Assembly (NCBI GenBank): GCA_910586615.1
Contig: CAJUJP010000055.1
Span: 1 to 22,028, forward strand
Reading direction: 5' to 3'
Length of the DNA: 22,028 nucleotides
From: an uncultured Lachnospiraceae bacterium
GTDB taxonomy: Bacteria; Bacillota; Clostridia; Lachnospirales; Lachnospiraceae
The notes under the pieces were generated by a model. The model saw only the letters and a program-made list of their open reading frames with translations. It did no database searches and was not told the origin of the DNA. Positions 1-6,064 of this stretch are shown here, in pieces (position 1 is the first letter of the stretch; each line of letters starts with the position of its first letter). Both the position numbers and the translations under genes were made by a program.

Positions 1-1
1 A

Positions 2-55
2 ATGGAATTGGCTATGAATTTGATGAAAGAGTATTTAGGAAACGAAAATATATAG
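2..55 (+). CDS. possible 3' end of an upstream gene (partial)
   Basis: The first bases are open in frame 2 up to a TAG at 53-55 and encode about 17 residues of helix-like, Leu/Met/Glu-rich sequence. It could be the tail of a gene that begins left of the window, or a chance open stretch. Frame 1 is also open here, so the assignment is weak and no family can be named. Confidence 0.25.
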   Translation: MELAMNLMKEYLGNENI

Positions 56-77
56 TGTTTTTCAAAACAATTTGTAG

Positions 78-83
78 TATAAT
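78..83 (+). promoter_or_regulatory. putative -10 box for the membrane protein gene
   Basis: A perfect TATAAT lies 30 bases before the ATG at 114. The matching -35 region around 55-61 (GTGTTT) is poor, so this is only a tentative vegetative promoter. Confidence 0.35.
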
Positions 84-113
84 CAAGTTAGATTGCAAAA
101 TGAGGATAATATC

Positions 114-704
114 ATGGATTCACTTATTAAAAAACTTTTTGAAATCGCAACAGGGAAAAAAGCAAAGATATTTTGGGCTATTTTTTTAGCAATAATTGTT
201 ATACTATTAGTCCTATATCCATATATCGATGCAAATTTTCTTGTGTTTAGTAGAATAAATAAGCGGATTGATATATTGGAGAGAGTAACGCAATTAGACC
301 TCGATAAAATTAATAAGAATTCTGCATTACAGAAGGAATATAATTCTGTTATTGGGGAAATTAGCACCATACGGGAAAGATCTGTCGGGACAATTACAAC
401 AAGACAAGATACATATAATGACAAAACAATAAAATTTATTTCAGGTGGAAGTTTATTTTGGCTAGTTAGTTTGATAGTTCTGTTTTCCAAAAATAAAAAA
501 GATAATATTTCGGTTTTGAAAAAAATATTCAATAATGTGATGTCTGCCATTTTATGTGTTTTTATAGGTTATTTTTGCGCATTGATTGGGAAAAATATGC
601 CAACTATTATAAATGTATGGTTAAATGCAGTCGGATTCCCATGTATCCAAATAGCAATTATTGGATTAATAGTTTATGGAACCTCAAAAAATAATAAAGA
701 ATAA
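114..704 (+). CDS. hypothetical membrane protein, four predicted helices
   Basis: A 196-residue protein of unknown function. Visible segments are a hydrophobic helix at about 19-37, a polar, charged stretch at about 46-108 that could form a coiled coil or an extracytoplasmic/cytoplasmic loop, and three more hydrophobic helices at about 112-125, 141-159 and 165-188, ending in a short Lys/Asn-rich tail. I chose ATG 114 because GAGGA at 102-106 sits 7 bases upstream; a TTG at 93 in the same frame would add seven residues but has no clear ribosome binding site. The codons are strikingly AT-rich compared with genes after 1390, which fits acquired DNA. It lies just upstream of a toxin-antitoxin cassette that has its own promoter. 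I recognise no family and assign no function. Confidence 0.75.
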   Translation: MDSLIKKLFEIATGKKAKIFWAIFLAIIVILLVLYPYIDANFLVFSRINKRIDILERVTQLDLDKINKNSALQKEYNSVIGEISTIRERSVGTITTRQDTYNDKTIKFISGGSLFWLVSLIVLFSKNKKDNISVLKKIFNNVMSAILCVFIGYFCALIGKNMPTIINVWLNAVGFPCIQIAIIGLIVYGTSKNNKE

Positions 705-710
705 AAGTTA

Positions 711-740
711 TTGTTTTATAGATTCTGTTTCATGTATAAT
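711..740 (+). promoter_or_regulatory. putative promoter of the toxin-antitoxin operon
   Basis: TTGTTT at 711-716 and a perfect TATAAT at 735-740 are 18 bases apart, directly after the stop of the membrane protein gene and 30 bases before the antitoxin ATG. Vegetative promoter by pattern. Confidence 0.5.
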
Positions 741-770
741 AAAACCATCAAATAAAGGGAAGTGAGACTT

Positions 771-941
771 ATGGCACCAGAAGCACAGGCAATCACCAAT
801 AACACTATTATAAATAACAGTTATTCTGAGCAGGACGCTATCCAAGCTTTATATACTGAACTCCAAAAAGGCATTCAAAGTATGAAGAATGGGGAAGTAT
901 ATACAATCGAAGAAGCATGGGAGGAACTTGATAAAATTTAA
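771..941 (+). CDS. small putative antitoxin
   Basis: A 56-residue ORF preceded by a purine-rich ribosome binding site (AAAGGGAAGTGA). Its TAA shares its last A with the ATG of the following RelE/ParE-type toxin (TAATG), the tight coupling usual for type II toxin-antitoxin pairs. The protein is hydrophilic, with an Asn/Thr-rich N-terminus followed by two likely helices; the C-terminal half (about 38-56) is acidic and aromatic, the kind of segment that wraps a RelE/ParE toxin. I see no clear ribbon-helix-helix or Phd DNA-binding domain, so the antitoxin role rests on gene order, size and coupling rather than on a recognised fold. Confidence 0.65.
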   Translation: MAPEAQAITNNTIINNSYSEQDAIQALYTELQKGIQSMKNGEVYTIEEAWEELDKI

Positions 942-1285
942 TGCCTATGGAGAAACCAAGTAAATACAAAATTCTTTTATCAAAAGATGCCCTAACAGAT
1001 ATTAAAGAAACTAAAGAATATATTCTTACCACTTTTAAATATCGGGAATATGCAGAGAATTTTTCTAAAAAAATTAAAAAAGCAATAAAAGAATTAAATG
1101 TATTTCCGACAGGCTATGAAAGTACAGGCTACGTTATAGAGGGATTGGAGATTTACTTTAAACCATATAGTACATATTTGATTTTCTTTGTTATTGAAGA
1201 TTATACGGTTACTGTTATCCGTGTGTTAAAGGATAGAATGTATTGGCAGTCAATTATAAGGAAAATGATAAAAATCAACAGATAG
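941..1285 (+). CDS. type II toxin, RelE/ParE family
   Basis: A 114-residue basic protein with the layout of RelE/ParE toxins: a first strand with Tyr-Lys-Ile-Leu-Leu-Ser (about 9-14), an amphipathic helical hairpin with Ala-x-x-Asp-Ile-Lys-Glu (about 17-52), then antiparallel strands that include a Tyr-x-Ile-Phe-Phe-Val-Ile core (about 79-86) and a Val-Thr-Val-Ile-Arg-Val-Leu strand (about 90-96). Members of this family either cut mRNA on the ribosome or poison gyrase; the sequence alone does not tell which. Start ATG 941 overlaps the antitoxin stop; an in-frame ATG at 947 is an alternative. The stop codon lies inside the stem of the operon terminator. Strong AT bias matches the membrane protein upstream and contrasts with the genes to the right, consistent with a mobile cassette. 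Confidence 0.8.
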   Translation: MPMEKPSKYKILLSKDALTDIKETKEYILTTFKYREYAENFSKKIKKAIKELNVFPTGYESTGYVIEGLEIYFKPYSTYLIFFVIEDYTVTVIRVLKDRMYWQSIIRKMIKINR

Positions 1286-1319
1286 AAATGAGATAACTTG
1301 TTTCTGTCTGTTTTATTTT
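1277..1319 (+). terminator. rho-independent terminator of the toxin-antitoxin operon
   Basis: A 12-bp stem (AACAGATAGAAA at 1277-1288 with TTTCTGTCTGTT at 1301-1312, one G-U pair) encloses a 12-base loop and runs into a T-rich tail (TTTTATTTT). The toxin stop codon at 1283-1285 lies in the left arm. Confidence 0.7.
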
Positions 1320-1334
1320 GAGGAGCGTGTGGGT

Positions 1335-1388
1335 ATGCGTCTTAGTGATTGTATTTTTTGTGGTTTCATTTACTGCAATCTTCCCGGT
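1335..1388 (+). pseudogene. possible 5' remnant of a HIT-family gene
   Basis: An ATG at 1335 with GAGGAG at 1320-1325 opens a frame whose first 17 residues (MRLSDCIFC, then eight ending in Leu-Pro) resemble the N-terminus of HIT-family hydrolases, where a zinc-type Cys-x-x-Cys is followed by a short helix and Ile-Pro. After the proline the frame reads antisense through cotJC and stops at 1440-1442. The likeness is only 17 residues long, so it may be chance, but it ends at the same place where the opposing cotJC loses its normal tail. Confidence 0.3.
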
Positions 1389-1917
1389 TTGCTTCACCGA
1401 ATCTCTGGAAGTGCACAACCTCTCTTGCACGCAGGAATTTGATCGGCTCGCAGACTTCCTGATCGTGAACGAGTCTCAGGATATTATCGTATGTGGTTCT
1501 TGCTTTCTGTTCTGCTGCCATATCTTCCATTAAATCAGTAATGATATCGCCCTTGGACTGGAATTCACAGGCATTGAACGGAACGCCGCCAGCCGCCTGC
1601 GGCCAGATGCCAAGCGTGTGGTCGGTATAGTAGTTGGCAAAGCCGGATTCCTCGATCTCTTCCATGGACAGATTCTTGGTCAGTTGGTGAACGATCGTCG
1701 CCACCATCTCAAGGTGAGCCAGTTCTTCCGTACCGATGTCGGTCAACACCGCAGCCACTTCTCTGTAGGGGCAGGCATACCGCTGAGACAGATAGCGCAT
1801 AGAAGCGCCCATTTCACCGTCGGGGCCGCCGTACTGGCTGATGATAGCCTGTGCCAGCATTGCATTGGGCTGTGTAATATTTACGGGGTATTCAAGTCTT
1901 CTTTCATAATTCCACAT
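1366..1917 (-). CDS. cotJC: spore coat protein CotJC (manganese-catalase-like), C-terminus probably truncated
   Basis: A 183-residue protein clearly of the CotJC / manganese catalase-like family: it begins MWNYE, carries the family signature Gln-Tyr-Gly-Gly-Pro-Asp-Gly-Glu (about 28-35), then Asp-Ile-Gly-Thr-Glu-Glu-Leu-Ala-His-Leu-Glu (the ferritin-like metal-ligand region) and a second metal-ligand region Asp-Met-Ala-Ala-Glu-Gln-Lys-Ala-Arg, and near the end Arg-Glu-Val-Val-His-Phe. CotJC is a spore coat component laid down by the mother cell. The start is set by a TAATG overlap with cotJB and a CCTCC (GGAGG on the minus strand) at 1927-1931; an upstream in-frame ATG at 1965 lies within cotJB. 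As I recall, family members run about 13-20 residues beyond the Phe-x-Glu-Ala after that histidine; here only seven unrelated residues follow. The loss falls at about 1386-1390, at the border of the AT-rich left segment. Confidence 0.9.
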   Translation of the reverse strand: MWNYERRLEYPVNITQPNAMLAQAIISQYGGPDGEMGASMRYLSQRYACPYREVAAVLTDIGTEELAHLEMVATIVHQLTKNLSMEEIEESGFANYYTDHTLGIWPQAAGGVPFNACEFQSKGDIITDLMEDMAAEQKARTTYDNILRLVHDQEVCEPIKFLRAREVVHFQRFGEANREDCSK

Positions 1918-2192
1918 TAAGCACAACCTCCTTCCCAGGGCATAGGCAGTGTCGCCCAGTTCCATTCACCGCAGTCGGACGGATTGGCAAGAGCAATCGT
2001 CAAAGGACCGAATTTTTCAGAATATTCTTTTTTTGCCTGATTGGTCATACGATTATAGTGGTTAAAGTATTCCAGCGCGTTCCGGTCGGTGGGGTGGGTG
2101 TCCAGATAGAGGGACAGTTCGATGACTACGAAGTCGAGAATGCCGATATCATGGAGCAGCTTTTCCTGCTCATTTGCGAAGTGCATATTCAT
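1917..2192 (-). CDS. cotJB: spore coat protein CotJB
   Basis: A 91-residue protein matching CotJB: a helical N-terminal half with Glu-Gln-Glu-Lys-Leu-Leu and a Tyr-Leu-Asp-Thr-His-Pro motif (about 29-34), then Asn-His-Tyr and a C-terminal stretch ending with Trp-Asn-Trp, Leu-Pro-Met-Pro-Trp-Glu-Gly-Gly that is typical of the family. CotJB is needed with CotJA and CotJC to assemble this coat layer in Bacillus. Its ATG overlaps the cotJA stop by four bases (ATGA) and its TAA overlaps the cotJC ATG, so the three genes are translationally coupled. Length is normal. Confidence 0.9.
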   Translation of the reverse strand: MNMHFANEQEKLLHDIGILDFVVIELSLYLDTHPTDRNALEYFNHYNRMTNQAKKEYSEKFGPLTIALANPSDCGEWNWATLPMPWEGGCA

Positions 2193-2362
2193 TTCTTACA
2201 ACATCTCCTTCCTGTAAACGGTTTATCCAGTTCCGGGAAAACAGTTCCGGCATTAAATGCCTCTTCGAGATTATCGTAGATTCCGTTGAAGTGCTGCCAC
2301 GGAACATAAGCCATTGCGAGAGGGAACTTGTCACAGTTCTCTTTGTACATATAATCCTTCAT
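2189..2362 (-). CDS. cotJA: spore coat associated protein CotJA
   Basis: A 57-residue protein, first gene of the cotJ operon. It has the family core Leu-Ala-Met-Ala-Tyr-Val-Pro-Trp-Gln, then Tyr-(x)-Asn-Leu-Glu-Glu-Ala-Phe, and Gly-Thr-Val-Phe-Pro-Glu-Leu-Asp-Lys-Pro-Phe, and ends in a Cys-Cys-Lys-Lys tail. The start at 2362 is chosen because AAAGGAAG lies just upstream; the longer frame to 2533 is out of keeping with the family. It is shorter than the Bacillus subtilis protein (about 80 residues), as is usual in clostridia. Expressed in the mother cell in Bacillus; the upstream region holds a matching sigma-type box. Confidence 0.85.
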   Translation of the reverse strand: MKDYMYKENCDKFPLAMAYVPWQHFNGIYDNLEEAFNAGTVFPELDKPFTGRRCCKK

Positions 2363-2695
2363 AAGCTTCCTTTCTGATTTGCATGTGATTTTAGTAATAT
2401 AATATGATATAATCGTGGCTGTGTGTTTGGATTTGACATGATTCATGCATTCTCTGGCAGATTTTGCCGAGGCGGGGAATGGTTCGTGCGGATGCCTGGG
2501 AAGACAGGGAATAAGGAAAAGGAAAACGAACACACAATTTTCACAATTTCATAAGAATCGGGACACATTTTTTGTGTAAATTAGTGGAAGCATGAGAAAA
2601 ATCAGACAGCTTTTGATTTGCAGGAGCTCAGTTTCGGTTTCCTAAGTATATGTTTGTTTTTTCGTTTGATTTTTTAATAAAAGGAGGAATTTGTT
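2363..2695. other. 333-base intergenic region between divergent cotJA and the ABC transporter
   Basis: Holds the putative cotJ promoter near its left end and the strong ribosome binding site of the ABC ATPase at its right end. The middle is AT-rich towards 2520-2600 with a weak ACACA/TGTGT dyad around 2563-2577. I see no convincing vegetative promoter, no conserved RNA motif and no additional gene. Confidence 0.6.
2398..2424 (-). promoter_or_regulatory. putative mother-cell sigma (SigK/SigE-like) promoter of cotJABC
   Basis: On the minus strand CATATTATA at 2406-2398 fits the SigK -10 pattern CATAnnnTA and partly fits SigE CATACAnT. An AC at 2424-2423, 16 bases upstream, fits the weak SigK -35. 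Patterns this short occur by chance; support comes from position, 36 bases before the cotJA start. Confidence 0.35.
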
Positions 2696-2698
2696 TTG
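2680..2698 (+). promoter_or_regulatory. strong ribosome binding site that sets a TTG start
   Basis: AAAGGAGG at 2680-2687 lies 8 bases before TTG 2696-2698. The encoded protein begins at the normal point for an ABC ATPase (Ile-Gln-Val-Glu-His-Leu), so TTG is the real start. Confidence 0.8.
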
Positions 2699-3790
2699 AT
2701 ACAAGTCGAACACCTGGTAAAAAGATACGGTGTACATACAGCGGTGGATGATCTTTCTTTTACGGTGGAAAAAGGGCAGGTCTATGGATTTCTGGGACCC
2801 AACGGCGCGGGTAAGTCCACGACGATGAACATTATGACAGGGTATATTGCCGCAGGCGGCGGCACGGTAAAAATAAACGGTTATGATATTTTGAAGGAAC
2901 CTGAAAAGGCGAAGAAATGCATCGGATACCTGCCGGAAATTCCGCCTCTTTACACAGATATGACCGTTTGGGAATATCTGATATTCGTGGCAGAACTCAA
3001 GAGGGTTCCCCGCAGGGAAAGAGGGGAGCATGTGGAGGAGATTCTCGGGAAAATGCAGTTGGAGGATGTGCAGGATCGTATGATCCGAAATCTGTCCAAA
3101 GGATATAGACAGCGCGTCGGTCTGGCCCAGGCGCTGGTGGGTGATCCGGAGGTACTTATTCTGGATGAGCCTATGGTTGGACTGGATCCGAAACAGATTA
3201 TAGAAATGCGGGATCTGATAAGGAATCTTGCCGAAAAGCATACGGTCATTTTAAGTTCCCACATTCTCTCTGAAGTGAGCGCGGTGTGTGATCATATTAT
3301 GATTATTTCAGAAGGCAGGCTGGCAGCCAGCGGCTCGCCGGAACAATTGCAGGAAATGATGCATGGAAAGGCTGAACTTGAGGTGACGGTGCTGGGAATG
3401 AAGGCACAGGCGGAAGAAATACTGCAAAATATGGAGAAGATTACGTCCTACCGTATTGAAGCGGCGCAGGAGACGGATTCTGTCAGACTTCATATAGAGG
3501 CGGAAGACAACGCTGATATCCGCAAGGAGCTTTCCATAGCCCTGGCGGGAGCCGGACTGCCGATCCTTTCCATGAACCGTGTGGAGAGATCGCTGGAAGA
3601 TATTTTCCTGGAATTGACGGATAAGGGAGAGGCAGACCCGAAAACGGCAGACGATCTTTTACTTTCAGACACTACAGAAAAAACTGAAATGAAAGGCGGT
3701 TTCGGGCCGCAGAAAGAAGAAGCAGATACTGGCAGTGCAATGACAGTAAACGCGGAAGAGGAGGAGGTAAACAATGATCGCAATTTATAA
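2696..3790 (+). CDS. ABC transporter ATP-binding protein, ABC-2 / GldA-like
   Basis: The 364-residue ATPase subunit of an ABC-2 type exporter. Walker A GPNGAGKS is at 34-41, the signature LSKGYRQRV at 133-141, Walker B LILDEP at 154-159 and the switch histidine at 189. The Q-loop position reads Gly-Tyr-Leu-Pro-Glu (78-81), as in related GldA-type ATPases. Residues about 225-310 form the usual C-terminal domain; about 310-364 are an acidic, Thr/Lys-rich, probably disordered tail. The 3' end overlaps the next gene by 17 bases, so ATPase and permease/GldG subunit form one operon. The substrate cannot be read from the sequence; the homologous Gld proteins are linked to gliding in Bacteroidetes, but in Firmicutes such pairs are uncharacterised exporters or envelope factors. 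It starts with TTG behind a strong Shine-Dalgarno site. Confidence 0.9.
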   Translation: MIQVEHLVKRYGVHTAVDDLSFTVEKGQVYGFLGPNGAGKSTTMNIMTGYIAAGGGTVKINGYDILKEPEKAKKCIGYLPEIPPLYTDMTVWEYLIFVAELKRVPRRERGEHVEEILGKMQLEDVQDRMIRNLSKGYRQRVGLAQALVGDPEVLILDEPMVGLDPKQIIEMRDLIRNLAEKHTVILSSHILSEVSAVCDHIMIISEGRLAASGSPEQLQEMMHGKAELEVTVLGMKAQAEEILQNMEKITSYRIEAAQETDSVRLHIEAEDNADIRKELSIALAGAGLPILSMNRVERSLEDIFLELTDKGEADPKTADDLLLSDTTEKTEMKGGFGPQKEEADTGSAMTVNAEEEEVNNDRNL

Positions 3791-5897
3791 GAGAGAAGTA
3801 AAATCCTTTTTCCGTACTTTTATCGGGTGGCTTTATGTGGCAGTTACGCTGTTTGTGATGGGGATCTATTTTGTTGTATTTAACATGCTGGCAGGATACC
3901 CAACCATATCTTACGTTCTGCAGAGCATTGTGTTTCTGTTTATTATCACGATTCCGATTCTGACCATGCGCACACTGGCAGAAGAGCGGAAATACAAGAC
4001 CGACCAGCTCATTCTGACCGCTCCAATTTCGGTGGGAAAGGTAGTGCTTGGCAAATATCTTGCACTTGTAACGGTATTCGCGATTCCGGTTGTGCTGCTT
4101 GGCGTGACACCATTATTTTTGATGCAGGCTGGAACATTTCAACTGGGAATTTCCTATGCCTCGCTGTTGGGATTCTTTTTGTACGGATGCCTGGGCCTGG
4201 CCATCGGCCTGTTCCTTTCTTCCCTGACGGAAAGTGTGGTGATCGCTTCCGTACTGACATTCACAGCGCTTTTTCTGGGCTATATCATGTCCGGGCTTTG
4301 CAGTGTTATGTCCAGCACCGGCACATCCGCTGTCATAAAGGTTTTGACAAAGGTTTTATATTGTTTTGACATGGTTGGCAGGTTTGATGCTTTGTCCGGC
4401 GGTTATTTTCAGATCGAATCGGCCGCGTATTATGTGACCTGTACGGCTTTTGCCCTGTTCTGTACAGTCCAGTCCATCCAGAAACGTCGGTATGCTGTGG
4501 CAGGCAGAGGAATCAGAAAGGGAGTCTACAGCATTGCAAACATTATGTTTGCGGCGGCTTTGACCATAGCGGTGAACCTGGGACTGAATTATGTGCCTGA
4601 CCAGTATACTTCGCTGGATGTGACCAGCAATAAAATGTTTACGCTGACAGAAGATACGAAACAGACGGTCCGGAATCTGTCTCAGGATGTGACAGTCTAT
4701 GTATTGGCTGATGAAGCATCCAGGGACACGGATCTTGACAAGACACTGCAGCAGCTCAAGGGGCTTTCAAAGCATATCAGGGTCGAGTATATCAGTCCGG
4801 TGTCAAATCCGAAATTTTATTACAAATATACAGATACCCAGCCCACGGGCAACAGTCTGATCGTGGAGGGAAAAGACAGCAGTGTGGTAATAGACTATAA
4901 TGATATTTATGCCTATGAGTTCAATTACGCCACTTATCAGAACGAGGTGACTGGTTATGACGGGGAAGGCCAGATCGTGTCTGCTATTACCCGGGTGACG
5001 GCTGATGACCTGCCTAAATTTTATGTGGTAGCCGGGCATAGCGAACTGGAATTTGATGAGCGGTTTTTAAATGCGCTTAAGAAAGAAAACATCACATATG
5101 AAACACTCAGCCTGTATGGGGTGGATTTCGTTCCTGAGGATGCTCAGGGCATTATTCTCAATGCGCCCACCAGCGATTATTCAGCAGATGATGTGGATAA
5201 GATCCTAAAGTACCTTGAGCAAGGCGGAAATGCGCTGATCATTCCGACATGGACGGATACAAGTATGGAGAATTTTGAACAGATTCTTGGGTTTTACGGG
5301 GTATCCATGGTGGACGGAATGATCGTGGAAGGGGACAGAAGCCATTATTATCAGAATCCCTACTATCTTTTCCCGTCCATCGAATATGATGGGGTTACGG
5401 AGAGGGTGTACGAAGGAACTGTATTTGCACCTTTTGCCAGAGGACTTACCTATGACGAGGAATCAGGGGATACGGCTTATCAGCCTCTGCTTCAAACCAG
5501 CGACAGCGCCTTTAGTAAAACGGAGTTGTCAGCGACAGAGGATTTCAATAAAAAAGAGGGGGACATTGACGGTCCTTTTGTGATTGCACTGAAAGCAGAA
5601 AAAATGACCGGAGAGGAGACGGTATCCCGTGCCTTCATCGTATCTACGGAGCAGATGTTTACAGCCAACGCGGATGATATTGTTCCGGGATATAATGTGA
5701 AACTGTTTGGAAGCATAATGGGCAGTCTGGCTGACAGAGAAGTTTCTCTGGCGGTTCCGGTTAAATATTATGAGATTGGCAATCTGGTATTTAATGCACA
5801 AATGGTATATACCGTGGGCATTGTGTGGGTATTTTTGCTTCCCGTTGTCTGTCTTGTGAACGGACTGGTCATCTGGATCAGAAGGAGAAGAAAATAG
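3774..5897 (+). CDS. ABC-2 permease fused to GldG-like auxiliary domain
   Basis: A 707-residue fusion. The N-terminal part is an ABC-2 permease (GldF-like) with about six helices, roughly at 17-39, 49-68, 95-118, 131-150, 154-176 and 216-233, including the cytoplasmic motif Arg-Thr-Leu-Ala-Glu-Glu-Arg (66-72) typical of these permeases. A further helix at about 254-272 leads into a large extracytoplasmic GldG-like (ABC_transp_aux) region, which begins with the hallmark Leu-Asp-Val-Thr-Ser-Asn-Lys-Met-Phe-Thr-Leu (281-291) and runs to about 675. A last helix at about 678-699 is followed by an Arg-rich cytoplasmic end. ATG 3774 has AGGAGG immediately upstream. It partners with the ATPase before it; the fusion of both membrane parts in one chain is common in clostridia. 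Substrate unknown. Confidence 0.88.
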   Translation: MIAIYKREVKSFFRTFIGWLYVAVTLFVMGIYFVVFNMLAGYPTISYVLQSIVFLFIITIPILTMRTLAEERKYKTDQLILTAPISVGKVVLGKYLALVTVFAIPVVLLGVTPLFLMQAGTFQLGISYASLLGFFLYGCLGLAIGLFLSSLTESVVIASVLTFTALFLGYIMSGLCSVMSSTGTSAVIKVLTKVLYCFDMVGRFDALSGGYFQIESAAYYVTCTAFALFCTVQSIQKRRYAVAGRGIRKGVYSIANIMFAAALTIAVNLGLNYVPDQYTSLDVTSNKMFTLTEDTKQTVRNLSQDVTVYVLADEASRDTDLDKTLQQLKGLSKHIRVEYISPVSNPKFYYKYTDTQPTGNSLIVEGKDSSVVIDYNDIYAYEFNYATYQNEVTGYDGEGQIVSAITRVTADDLPKFYVVAGHSELEFDERFLNALKKENITYETLSLYGVDFVPEDAQGIILNAPTSDYSADDVDKILKYLEQGGNALIIPTWTDTSMENFEQILGFYGVSMVDGMIVEGDRSHYYQNPYYLFPSIEYDGVTERVYEGTVFAPFARGLTYDEESGDTAYQPLLQTSDSAFSKTELSATEDFNKKEGDIDGPFVIALKAEKMTGEETVSRAFIVSTEQMFTANADDIVPGYNVKLFGSIMGSLADREVSLAVPVKYYEIGNLVFNAQMVYTVGIVWVFLLPVVCLVNGLVIWIRRRRK

Positions 5898-5926
5898 TTC
5901 TGTGCAGCAGCCGGTTGTTTTACAGT

Positions 5927-5959
5927 ACAGTTTTGCAGTCGGGGACAGTTTTGCAGTCG
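5927..5959 (+). repeat. two direct copies of a 15-bp sequence
   Basis: ACAGTTTTGCAGTCG occurs at 5927-5941 and again at 5945-5959, a period of 18 bases, upstream of the hydrogenase promoter. It could be a pair of regulator sites or slippage; nothing else marks it. Confidence 0.6.
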
Positions 5960-5970
5960 TACCGTTGTTA

Positions 5971-5999
5971 TTGACTTCCATCTGAGTTTGTGTAAGAAT
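5971..5999 (+). promoter_or_regulatory. putative promoter of the hydrogenase gene
   Basis: TTGACT at 5971-5976 and AAGAAT at 5994-5999 are 17 bases apart, and TGT directly before the -10 gives an extended -10. The expected start of transcription is near 6006, upstream of the Rex-like operator. Confidence 0.5.
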
Positions 6000-6026
6000 A
6001 TAAATGCTGGTTTATAGGAAAAATGT

Positions 6027-6044
6027 TTGTGAAAATATTAACAT
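6027..6044 (+). promoter_or_regulatory. Rex-like operator (redox repressor site)
   Basis: TTGTGAA-AATA-TTAACAT matches the clostridial Rex consensus TTGTTAAnnnnTTAACAA at 12 of 14 defined positions. It sits between the putative promoter and the ribosome binding site of an [FeFe] hydrogenase, a known type of Rex target. Rex senses the NADH/NAD+ ratio, so this would derepress the gene when NADH is high. The rex gene itself is not in the window. Confidence 0.6.
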
Positions 6045-6064
6045 ACAGTGGATGGAGGATTTGT

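Noticed and set aside
2642..3241. Minus-strand frame of about 200 codons opposite the ABC ATPase gene
   Set aside because: It is the complement of a clear ATPase coding region and has no recognisable protein features.
6023..6064. Longer hydrogenase start at ATG 6023
   Set aside because: The added residues cover the Rex-like operator and the GGAGG that serves ATG 6065, and do not look like the family.
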